Shown here one piece after another: positions 57,484 to 64,000 of a DNA stretch of 64,000 bases; positions within the stretch are counted from its first letter, which is position 1, and every line of letters starts with the position of its first letter. Under the pieces are notes generated by a model. It saw only the letters and a program-made list of their open reading frames with translations. It made no database searches and was not told the origin of the DNA. The DNA is from Thermoleophilia bacterium. GTDB taxonomy: Bacteria; Actinomycetota; Thermoleophilia; RBG-16-64-13. The DNA is taken from contig JAOAGT010000001.1 of assembly GCA_026415615.1 (NCBI GenBank), positions 572,842-636,841 on the forward strand, written 5' to 3'. Made by a program: the position numbers and the translations under genes.

Positions 57484-58284
57484 GTGGAGGTGCCACGGAG
57501 CTTGGAGCATCGGGGACAGAGCAAAGACTCTTACGTGCGGGCTTTGGCTCGTGGTCTTACGATACTCGCCCTGTTTGACATTGAACACCCTGAATGGAGT
57601 CTAAGCGAGGTCTGTAGACGGACCGGAATGTCCAAGACTACTGCCTATCGGCTGCTACGTACCCTGGAGGAAAAGGACTTCCTTAACTACGACGCACGGA
57701 CTGAGAAATACCATTTAGGGAAAGCTACTATCCCTGTAGGTTATCTAGCTCTTTCGTACGTGGGTTTCGTGCGAGCGACCCATCGGTTCCTCGAGGAGCT
57801 GGCCGCAGCTACCGGAGAGACAGTAGAGCTTACCGTGGGTACCGCCGAGGGGGCGGTGGTGGTTGATGAAGTGGCGACTCGGCATCCTTTCCGTTTGAAC
57901 CGCCCAACAGGTCGAATTCTAAACGATCTTGCCAATAGCTCTTTTCGTCTGCACGTGGCCCACAGATCGCTACCAGAGCAGGAGCAAATATTAAGTCACG
58001 CAAGGTGGGCGGGAAAACCGGTAGAAAACCGAGCGGAAATACTTGAGCGTATGGCCGAAGAAAAGGCCAGAGGTCTTGCCTTTGACCTTGAAGAATTGGA
58101 TCCGGGGGTTTGTGCGGCATCAGTCGCAGTTTATGAGCACGATGGGACGTTGCGAGCGGTACTGACTCTGGTTGCTCCTGTTGAACGTTTTGGCCCTAGA
58201 CAGCGAAAGAGAAAGGTGGCTGCTCTAGAGTTGGCCGCCAAGAAGATGACCACTTTTCTTGCGGAGGCGGCGGGAAGGGATTGA
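57484..58284 (+). CDS. IclR-family transcriptional regulator
   Basis: A 266-residue IclR protein: winged helix-turn-helix (about 18-75, VRALARGLTILALFD and CRRTGMSKTTAYRLLRTL) and an effector domain (about 95-260, with ETVELTVGTAEGAVVVDEV and a GVCAASVAVYEHDG ligand region). IclR regulators often sense aromatic acids. Start GTG 57484 is preceded by GGGGAGG; GTG 57490 is possible. It sits between the unpaired beta gene and the alpha-beta pair. The GTTCCG inverted repeat just upstream of the alpha gene is a likely binding site. Confidence 0.88.
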   Translation: MEVPRSLEHRGQSKDSYVRALARGLTILALFDIEHPEWSLSEVCRRTGMSKTTAYRLLRTLEEKDFLNYDARTEKYHLGKATIPVGYLALSYVGFVRATHRFLEELAAATGETVELTVGTAEGAVVVDEVATRHPFRLNRPTGRILNDLANSSFRLHVAHRSLPEQEQILSHARWAGKPVENRAEILERMAEEKARGLAFDLEELDPGVCAASVAVYEHDGTLRAVLTLVAPVERFGPRQRKRKVAALELAAKKMTTFLAEAAGRD

Positions 58285-58333
58285 CCCAGAAAGGTGAAAA
58301 TGGCATAGTGGAGGCGTCGACAGTAATGGAACA

Positions 58334-58356
58334 GCCGTTCCGAAGGACGGAACGGC
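58334..58356 (+). promoter_or_regulatory. 9-bp inverted repeat upstream of the transhydroxylase alpha gene, candidate operator
   Basis: GCCGTTCCG (58334-58342) and CGGAACGGC (58348-58356), perfect 9-bp arms around AAGGA. It lies 20 nt before the alpha start and contains the GTTCCG core seen before two other units of the locus. It could act as an IclR operator or as a small mRNA hairpin near the ribosome site. Confidence 0.5.
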
Positions 58357-58375
58357 CGAGAGCAAGGGAGTAGAT

Positions 58376-60997
58376 ATGGCAGAGGACCGAGCCCCACACG
58401 GCAAATCGGGCGAGAAGACACTGATACGGGATATCAGCTTCTGCGGAGTGCCGGAGAACGGTTCAAACGCCTCTATGGTGGACGTCAAGGACGGCAAGAT
58501 CATCCGCATCCGCCCGATGCATTACGACTGGAAGTATGACAAGAAAGACATGAACCCCTGGAAGATGGAGGTTCGGGGCAAGACTTTTGAGCCCAGTATG
58601 AAAACCTTGTTGCCCCCTTACTCCATCGCGTACAAGAAGCGCGTCTACTCGCCCGCCCGTGTCCGTTACCCTCTGAAGAGGGTGGACTGGGATCCAAGCG
58701 GGGCTCCAGGTTCCACGGGCCCCGGCGGGCGAAACACGCAAAACCGCGGCAAGAGCAAGTACGTGCGGATCTCCTGGGACGAGGCTCTCGACATCATCGT
58801 AAGCGAGATGAATCGCATCAAGGAGACCTACGGCCCGACTGCTCTTCTCTACCAGTGCGACCAGCACGGCGAAAACAAGATAGTTCAAGCCTGTCACGGC
58901 GCCGCCCGCAAGCTATTGCCGCTTTGGGGTGGATACACGCTTCAGATCCGTCAGCCTGATAGCTGGGAAGGCTGGTGGTGGGGGAGCAAGCATTTTTGGG
59001 GCTGCGAACCGGTAGGCCAGGGCATGCAGAGCAACCTGCTCTACGACGTAGCCAAGAACTGTGAGTTGCTCCTGTTCTGGGGCTGCGACCAAGAAACCAC
59101 TCCTTGGGGCTGGCAGGGGCAGCTTCCGAGCCGGCTTAGCTACTGGTATTCGGAACTTGGTATTAAGCAAATCTACATTTGCCCAGACCTCAACTACGCG
59201 GCCGCCGTGCATGCTGACCGCTGGATCCCTATCCTTCCCAATACAGATGCGGCCCTGTATCTGGCCATCACCTATCAGTGGTTCAAGGATGGCACCTATG
59301 ACAAAGAGTATCTGGCCACCCATGCAATAGGTGTGGACAAATACGAAGCCTATGTGATGGGTGAGGAGGACGGCATTCCCAAGACGCCTGAATGGGCTGC
59401 TCCCATAACTGGAGTGCCGGCGCGGGTGATCAAGGCTCTGGCAAAGGAGTGGGCTTCAAAGCGAACCAGCGTAGTCATCGGGAATGGCGGTCCGGGCATC
59501 CGGGGGCCGTATGCTACCGAGGCTGCCCGGCTGCAGTGTATTTGTCTGGCCATGCAGGGTCTTGGCAAGCCGGGAGTAAACCAGGTCAAGATGATCGAGT
59601 GGGGTCTTTTTGACTTTCCTGATCAGTATGCGCAGCCCAAACCTCTGCGGGTTCCCAACCTGCGCAAGGCTTACACTGGAGGCCACCCCTCTGACACAAA
59701 CTATCCCTCCTTGCCCAAGACTCTTGTTCCCAAAGCCATCCTCGAAGGGTATGCCGAGTGGTACGGATGCGAGTCGGAGACCGCGCCGCGGGAAGACCAG
59801 TTTGTTAAGCGTGTTTACCCGGCTCCAGGATGCTCAAAGATTCACATGGTTTGGACTGACTCCCCGTCCTGGCTCACTTGCTGGAACTGCGGCAACGACT
59901 ACATTCGGGCCATGCAGCATCCCGACATCGAATTCATGCTGGCTCAGCATCCATGGCTTGAAAACGACGCGATGCTTGCCGACATCATCCTTCCGGTGAG
60001 CACCAAACTTGAGGAAGACGATATCGGGGCAGACATTTTCAGTGGTCAGTTCAACCTGTTGTTCCTGGAGCACAAGTGCATTGAGCCGATCGGCGAGTCT
60101 TACAGCGACTATGAGATTGTCTGCATGATCGCCGAGCGTCTTGGGTTGCTCGAGGAGTTCACCGGGGGGAAGACTATCCCCGACCTGATCAAATACGGGT
60201 ATGAGACCTCCCGGTGCGCAGACCTTATCTCGTGGGAAGAGCTCAACGAAAAAGGGTACTTAGTCATCCCGACCGCCGACGGCTGGGAAAACGAGCCAGC
60301 TGGATTCTACAAGTTTTACAAGGATCCCAAGGCTAATCCACTGAGCACTCCCACTGGTCTACTTGAGTTCTATGCAACTGGGCTTGCGGAACACTTCCCC
60401 GACGACCCCGAGCGGCCGCCTGTTCCGAAGTGGATTCCCAAGGGGCCAAGCCACGAGGAGACTCTGGGTACCGAACGCTCCAAGAAGTATCCATTCCTTG
60501 TGGTTTCCAATCATCCGCGTTGGAGCGTGCATTCTCAGCATGAGGACATAACCTGGCTGCGAGAGATTCCCACCTGCAAGGTCACTGGTCCAGACGGGTA
60601 CCAGTACCACCCGGTATGGCTGCATCCGACTACCGCGGCGTCTCGCGGCATTCAAAACGGTGATATCGTGGCCATCTTCAACGACCGCGGCACGGTGCTA
60701 GCGGGTGCGTACGTGACCGAGAGGATCATGCCGGGGGTGGTCTACATAGACCATGGAGCAAAGTGGGATCCGATTGAGCCGGGTGTGATCGATCGCGGTG
60801 GGGCAATCAATACGATCGTGCCGCGCAACACCACTTCTAAGAACGCCGTGGGTCACGCGGTGAGCGGATTTCTGGTCGACATCGAGAAGGCTGATCTCGA
60901 AGCACTGAAGCGCAAGTATCCGGAGGCTTTCCAGCGGCCCTTCCATCCCAGTGCGGGTCCCAGTTTGGAAGCCTGCATTGCGGAGGAGGTGGAATAA
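58376..60997 (+). CDS. Molybdopterin oxidoreductase, transhydroxylase-type alpha subunit
   Basis: An 873-residue bis-MGD enzyme close in length (875) and motifs to the Pelobacter pyrogallol-phloroglucinol transhydroxylase alpha chain. It has no N-terminal [4Fe-4S] motif and no Tat signal, so it is cytoplasmic. The molybdenum-site stretch PDSWEGWWWG gives Asp195-Ser196, matching the catalytic Asp and Mo-ligand Ser of transhydroxylase; DQHGE provides His164 where the catalytic His is expected. MGD-domain segments include GNGGPGIRGPYATEAARLQ, ILPVSTKLEEDD and NDRGTVLAGAYVTERIMPG. The third active-site residue, a Tyr, cannot be placed with certainty. The substrate may be pyrogallol, another trihydroxybenzene or a catechol. 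It is followed directly by its beta gene. Start ATG 58376. Confidence 0.88.
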   Translation: MAEDRAPHGKSGEKTLIRDISFCGVPENGSNASMVDVKDGKIIRIRPMHYDWKYDKKDMNPWKMEVRGKTFEPSMKTLLPPYSIAYKKRVYSPARVRYPLKRVDWDPSGAPGSTGPGGRNTQNRGKSKYVRISWDEALDIIVSEMNRIKETYGPTALLYQCDQHGENKIVQACHGAARKLLPLWGGYTLQIRQPDSWEGWWWGSKHFWGCEPVGQGMQSNLLYDVAKNCELLLFWGCDQETTPWGWQGQLPSRLSYWYSELGIKQIYICPDLNYAAAVHADRWIPILPNTDAALYLAITYQWFKDGTYDKEYLATHAIGVDKYEAYVMGEEDGIPKTPEWAAPITGVPARVIKALAKEWASKRTSVVIGNGGPGIRGPYATEAARLQCICLAMQGLGKPGVNQVKMIEWGLFDFPDQYAQPKPLRVPNLRKAYTGGHPSDTNYPSLPKTLVPKAILEGYAEWYGCESETAPREDQFVKRVYPAPGCSKIHMVWTDSPSWLTCWNCGNDYIRAMQHPDIEFMLAQHPWLENDAMLADIILPVSTKLEEDDIGADIFSGQFNLLFLEHKCIEPIGESYSDYEIVCMIAERLGLLEEFTGGKTIPDLIKYGYETSRCADLISWEELNEKGYLVIPTADGWENEPAGFYKFYKDPKANPLSTPTGLLEFYATGLAEHFPDDPERPPVPKWIPKGPSHEETLGTERSKKYPFLVVSNHPRWSVHSQHEDITWLREIPTCKVTGPDGYQYHPVWLHPTTAASRGIQNGDIVAIFNDRGTVLAGAYVTERIMPGVVYIDHGAKWDPIEPGVIDRGGAINTIVPRNTTSKNAVGHAVSGFLVDIEKADLEALKRKYPEAFQRPFHPSAGPSLEACIAEEVE

Positions 60998-61831
60998 ATG
61001 GGCAAAGTACTCGTGATCAACTACAACATTTGCAACGGCTGCTACAACTGCCAGATTGCCTGTAAGGATGAACACGTAGGCAACGACTGGAGTCCGTACG
61101 CTAAGCCGCAGCCAGACACAGGACAGTTCTGGAATAAGGTCTACGACAACGTGCGCGGCCAAGTGCCCAAGGTCATTGTTACCTATGAGCACAGCATATG
61201 TCAGCATTGCGATGAAGCTCCGTGCATCGAGGCTTGCAAGTCAAAAGCCATTTACAAGCGGGACGATGGCATTGTCATCATCGACCCGGAGAAGTGCCGG
61301 GGCAACAAGATGTGCATGGCCGCCTGCCCCTTTGAAAATGTGATCTACTTCAACGACAGCCTGAACATTGCCCAGAAGTGCACGTTCTGCGCTCACTTGT
61401 TGGACGATGGTTGGCCGGAACCGCGATGCGTAGACGCCTGTCCTACGGGAGCATTCACTTTTGGCGATGAAGATGATCCTAAGATCAAGGAACTCATCGC
61501 CCAGGCTGAGTTACTTAAGCCAGAGCTGGCCCATGTCAAACCCCGGGTCTACTACATAGGCTTGCCCAAGAAGTTCATCGCCGGGGCAGTGTACGACCAG
61601 GAAGAGGACCTTTGCCTCGAGGGCGCCGTGGTTACAGCGACAGACGTACATACCGGGGAAAAGTTCACCACTACCACGGATGACTACGGAGATTTCTGGC
61701 TGCGCGGACTGAAAAACAGCGTATACACGCTTCTTATTGAGAAGCCTGGTTACTTGCCCGAGAAGGTGGGACCGGTGGATGTCACCGAGAAGGACATTAA
61801 CGTAGGCGACATCCCGATGTGGAAGTCTTAA
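60998..61831 (+). CDS. Transhydroxylase-type beta subunit, ferredoxin with Cna-B domain
   Basis: A 277-residue partner of the alpha subunit, starting immediately after its stop. Cluster motifs are CNGCYNCQIAC (Cys12, 15, 18, 22), CQHCDEAPCIEAC (68, 71, 76, 80), CRGNKMCMAAC (100, 106, 110) and CTFCAHLLDDGWPEPRC...C (128, 131, 144, 148): 15 cysteines, one short of four full [4Fe-4S] sites because position 2 of the third motif is Asn. The C-terminal domain (about 185-277, KFTTTTDDYGDFWLRGLKN) is the Cna-B-like beta sandwich of transhydroxylase beta. More clusters than the unpaired beta, so it may carry electrons to or from an outside donor. Confidence 0.88.
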   Translation: MGKVLVINYNICNGCYNCQIACKDEHVGNDWSPYAKPQPDTGQFWNKVYDNVRGQVPKVIVTYEHSICQHCDEAPCIEACKSKAIYKRDDGIVIIDPEKCRGNKMCMAACPFENVIYFNDSLNIAQKCTFCAHLLDDGWPEPRCVDACPTGAFTFGDEDDPKIKELIAQAELLKPELAHVKPRVYYIGLPKKFIAGAVYDQEEDLCLEGAVVTATDVHTGEKFTTTTDDYGDFWLRGLKNSVYTLLIEKPGYLPEKVGPVDVTEKDINVGDIPMWKS

Positions 61832-62145
61832 CAATAGGGAGGAAAAGCGGCAAACGGAGCGAGAGCCGAGCTGCACTGACTGGGGAGGGGCAGTAGCGCC
61901 CTATGGCGTACCGTGGGCCCTGTTGCTACTATTTCTTGAATGCACGGGCTGTGGCTGCTCCTCCCTCCGGCGGCATCCGGCGGTCTCTTTTTGGAGGAGG
62001 TGCTTAGGGAGGTAGGTAGGCACAAGCTGAGGCAATGAGCTCAAGACGGGAGGGGCCGCACCGAAAGCTCTCTTGGCTCGTGTAGACTAAGAGCGAGTGC
62101 TGCGGAGTTGGGCTCCATAAGAACAATACCGAGAAAGGAAAGACC
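61832..62145 (+). other. Gap before the ABC binding-protein gene
   Basis: About 310 bases without a supportable gene. A direct repeat CCGGCGG-catC-CGGCGG near 61967 and a purine-rich ribosome site (GAGAAAGGAAAGACC) before ATG 62146 are the only features I can name. A promoter is expected here but no convincing pair of boxes is visible. Confidence 0.4.
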
Positions 62146-63585
62146 ATGGCGGACAGGGAGCGTAGCACCAACGAGGAGAAGAACGAAAGCTTGCTCGAGG
62201 GCAAGAAAGTTACCCGCCGCGAGTTTCTCAAGATCGCCGGAGTGGCGGGAGCCGCGGTAGGTCTTGCCGGCGGGCTGGGTGGCCTGGTGGCTGCCTGTGG
62301 AGAAAAAGAGACTACCTCGACGTCGGGAGCGGGTACTTCGGTCAGCGCGGGTCCGGAAGCGGGGCGTGAAATCAAGCTAGGCTTTGTCAGCCCGCTGACT
62401 GGTGGAATAGCTGCGTTCGGTGTACCAGACCAGTACTGCGTCGAGCGCGCCAAGGAAGCCATCGGGGATGGCATAGTTTGCGGCGACGGCAAGAAGCACC
62501 CCATCACCATCATCGTGAAGGACAGCCAGTCCGATACCGCCCGGGCTGCGGCTGTGGCGGGTGACCTGATTAACAACGACAAGGTTGACATGATCTTGAC
62601 CGCCTCCACCCCTGACACCGTAGTGCCGGTGGCGGGGCAGGCTGAGGCGCTTGGGGTTCCGTGTCTTTCGACGGACTGCCCTTGGCAGCCGTACGTGGAC
62701 CGGGCAAACAAGGGTGATTTCTCGGTCACTTACAAGTGGAACTATCACTGCTTCTGGGGTCTTGAGGACATGATCGCCAACTATCTGGACATGTGGTCTC
62801 AGATCCAGACCAACAAGAAAGTCGCGGTCATGTTCTCCAACGACGCCGACGGTTTGGCTTACGACGGGGCTTGGCCTCCAGCTCTGCAGGCTGCTGGGTA
62901 CGAGATGACCAAGCCTTCGCTGTTCCAGCTAAACACGCAGGACTTTACGTCCCAGATATCAGCCTTCAAGAAGGCTGGTTGCGAACTGGCGATCGGTGTG
63001 TTCATTCCGCCGGACTTCACCAACTTCTGGACGCAGTGCAAACAGCAAGGGTTCAATCCAAAGATCGCGAGCTTTGCGAAAGCTCTGCTCTTCCCGTCCT
63101 CGGTGGAGTCGGTGGGAGAGATTGGAAACGGTCTTACGACGGAAGTGTGGTGGACACCGTCGCACCCGTTCAAGTCTTCGCTTCTCAACGGTGAGACCTG
63201 CCAGCAGTTTGCCGATGAATTCAGTAAGCGCAACAACGGCGCACAGTGGACGCAGCCACTCCTGCACTTCATGGTGTTTGAGTGGGCGGTGGACGTCCTC
63301 AAGCGGGCTAAGAACGTCGACGACAAGGAAGCTCTGCTTGAGGCAATAAAGACCACCAAGTTGGAGACGCTTGCGGGCAAGATTGACTTCACCGAGCCGG
63401 TGCCGCAGGGGCCGCCGTTCAAAGTGGGTCCGTGCCACATCCATCCTAATGTCTACAAGACCCCGCAGGTAGGCGGTCAGTGGCGCAAGGGAACCAAGTA
63501 TCCCTACGATCTAGTCATCGTCAGCATCGCTGCTGCCAAGGACTCGGGCATTCCGTTGCAAGACAAAGTGCAGCCTTTGGCGTAG
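62146..63585 (+). CDS. Branched-chain-amino-acid-type ABC binding lipoprotein with Tat signal
   Basis: A 479-residue periplasmic-binding-type protein (Peripla_BP_6, LivJ-like). The N-terminus carries a twin-arginine motif (TRREFLKIAG) followed by a hydrophobic stretch and a lipobox (LVAAC, Cys near 49), so it is a Tat-exported lipoprotein. The mature part begins REIKLGFVSPLTGGIAAFG. Relatives bind amino acids or aromatic acids; beside a trihydroxybenzene degradation locus an aromatic ligand is likely. It precedes a LivG-type ATPase with 120 nt between. Confidence 0.88.
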   Translation: MADRERSTNEEKNESLLEGKKVTRREFLKIAGVAGAAVGLAGGLGGLVAACGEKETTSTSGAGTSVSAGPEAGREIKLGFVSPLTGGIAAFGVPDQYCVERAKEAIGDGIVCGDGKKHPITIIVKDSQSDTARAAAVAGDLINNDKVDMILTASTPDTVVPVAGQAEALGVPCLSTDCPWQPYVDRANKGDFSVTYKWNYHCFWGLEDMIANYLDMWSQIQTNKKVAVMFSNDADGLAYDGAWPPALQAAGYEMTKPSLFQLNTQDFTSQISAFKKAGCELAIGVFIPPDFTNFWTQCKQQGFNPKIASFAKALLFPSSVESVGEIGNGLTTEVWWTPSHPFKSSLLNGETCQQFADEFSKRNNGAQWTQPLLHFMVFEWAVDVLKRAKNVDDKEALLEAIKTTKLETLAGKIDFTEPVPQGPPFKVGPCHIHPNVYKTPQVGGQWRKGTKYPYDLVIVSIAAAKDSGIPLQDKVQPLA

Positions 63586-63615
63586 AATAAGAGCCTTTGC
63601 TGGGGAATAACTCGA

Positions 63616-63658
63616 GCTGGGCCGCGGCCAGCCTGACACCGGCGGGCCGCGGCCCAGC
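63616..63658 (+). terminator. Hairpin between binding-protein and ATPase genes
   Basis: A perfect 14-bp stem (63616-63629 with 63645-63658, GCTGGGCCGCGGCC and complement) with a 15-nt loop, 30 nt after the binding-protein stop. Probably trims expression of the downstream transporter genes relative to the binding protein. Confidence 0.6.
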
Positions 63659-63705
63659 GAAAATAGGCGTCTAAACCCCCGGCGGAAGCCAGGAAAGGAA
63701 GCCAA

Positions 63706-64000
63706 TGACGGTTGTTCTTGAAACCCAGGGACTGCGCAAGTCTTTTGGGGGCGTCTTAGTCATAGATGACCTGAGCATCAGTGTAAATGAGGGCGAGGCC
63801 CTGGGCATCGTGGGTCCCAACGGTGCGGGTAAAACCACATGGTTTAACCTGATAACCGGAGTGGTTCACCCGGATGCTGGCAAGGTCATATTCCAGGGCA
63901 AAGACATCACCCATCTGCGTCGCCACGAACGTTGCCGCGCCGGCATCGGGCGCACTTTTCAAATCCCTCGTCCTTTTACGGGCATGACTGTTTTCGAGAA
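63706..64000 (+). CDS. ABC transporter ATP-binding protein, LivG-like (cut by window edge)
   Basis: The first 98 codons of a branched-chain-type (LivG/LptB-like) ATPase: LETQGLRKSFGGVLVIDDLSISV, Walker A GPNGAGKTT, and the Q-loop region GIGRTFQIPRPF typical of LivG. The rest lies beyond the right edge. GGAAAGGAAGCC precedes ATG 63706. It energises the uptake system whose binding protein is encoded just upstream. Confidence 0.93.

Noticed and set aside
62859-63444. Two minus-strand open frames of 161-193 codons
   Set aside because: Antisense to the Tat-type binding-protein gene; no start signals or motifs.

Overview
The window looks like chromosomal DNA of an anaerobic, moderately high-GC member of the Actinobacteriota, probably a deep-branching lineage rather than a classical aerobic actinomycete. 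The clearest actinobacterial marker is a BldD-type regulator (51059-51559, minus) that keeps the c-di-GMP-binding signature. Anaerobic markers are rubredoxin, a membrane pyrophosphatase, a heterodisulfide-reductase-like protein fused into a split glutamate synthase operon, a ferredoxin:thioredoxin reductase catalytic subunit, an archaeal-type phosphoglycerate mutase, acyl-CoA dehydratase activase-type proteins and a molybdopterin transhydroxylase-type enzyme. The lineage is an inference; no rRNA gene is present.

Layout. 1-6.8 kb: a NuoF/GltD-like flavin Fe-S oxidoreductase, a PPC/DUF296 protein, a zinc-ribbon coiled-coil protein, an aminotransferase, phosphoglycerate mutase and a rubredoxin. 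7-13 kb: proton-pumping pyrophosphatase, a KimA-like potassium/amino-acid permease and imidazolonepropionase. 13-23.3 kb: a flavin-type oxidoreductase, an MMPL exporter, a two-gene acyl-CoA dehydratase activase unit, an MBL-fold hydrolase and a PucR regulator. 23.5-31.7 kb is a nitrogen-assimilation block: amt-glnK on plus; on minus, an HdrBC-like protein and three glutamate synthase domains encoded separately (each junction a 4-nt overlap), then glnA. 32-37 kb: a BMP-type (nucleoside-like) ABC importer. 37-42 kb: serA, ferredoxin:thioredoxin reductase plus glutaredoxin, an SLH/L,D-transpeptidase wall protein and cinA.

42.3-51 kb is a complete tryptophan operon: a good promoter, a 42-residue leader peptide with tandem Trp codons, hairpins, then hisI-trpE-trpG-trpD-trpC-usp-trpF-trpB-trpA. 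A universal stress protein gene sits inside it. The BldD homologue and tRNA-Leu(CAA) follow.

52-64 kb is the most notable part: an apparently complete reductive route for trihydroxybenzenes. A molybdopterin transhydroxylase-type enzyme (alpha plus beta, and a second unpaired beta) would convert or interconvert pyrogallol-type substrates to phloroglucinol. An SDR (phloroglucinol reductase), a cyclase-family hydrolase (dihydrophloroglucinol cyclohydrolase), a 3-hydroxyacyl-CoA-dehydrogenase-family enzyme (3-hydroxy-5-oxohexanoate dehydrogenase) and a BKACE enzyme (triacetate acetoacetate-lyase) would then take it to C4 acids and thioesters. An IclR regulator, recurring GTTCCG motifs and a Tat-type ABC uptake system (running off the right edge) complete the locus. 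Product names for individual pathway steps rest on family plus gene-set match and are inferences. Rho-independent-like terminators here are long GC-rich stems with little or no U-tract.
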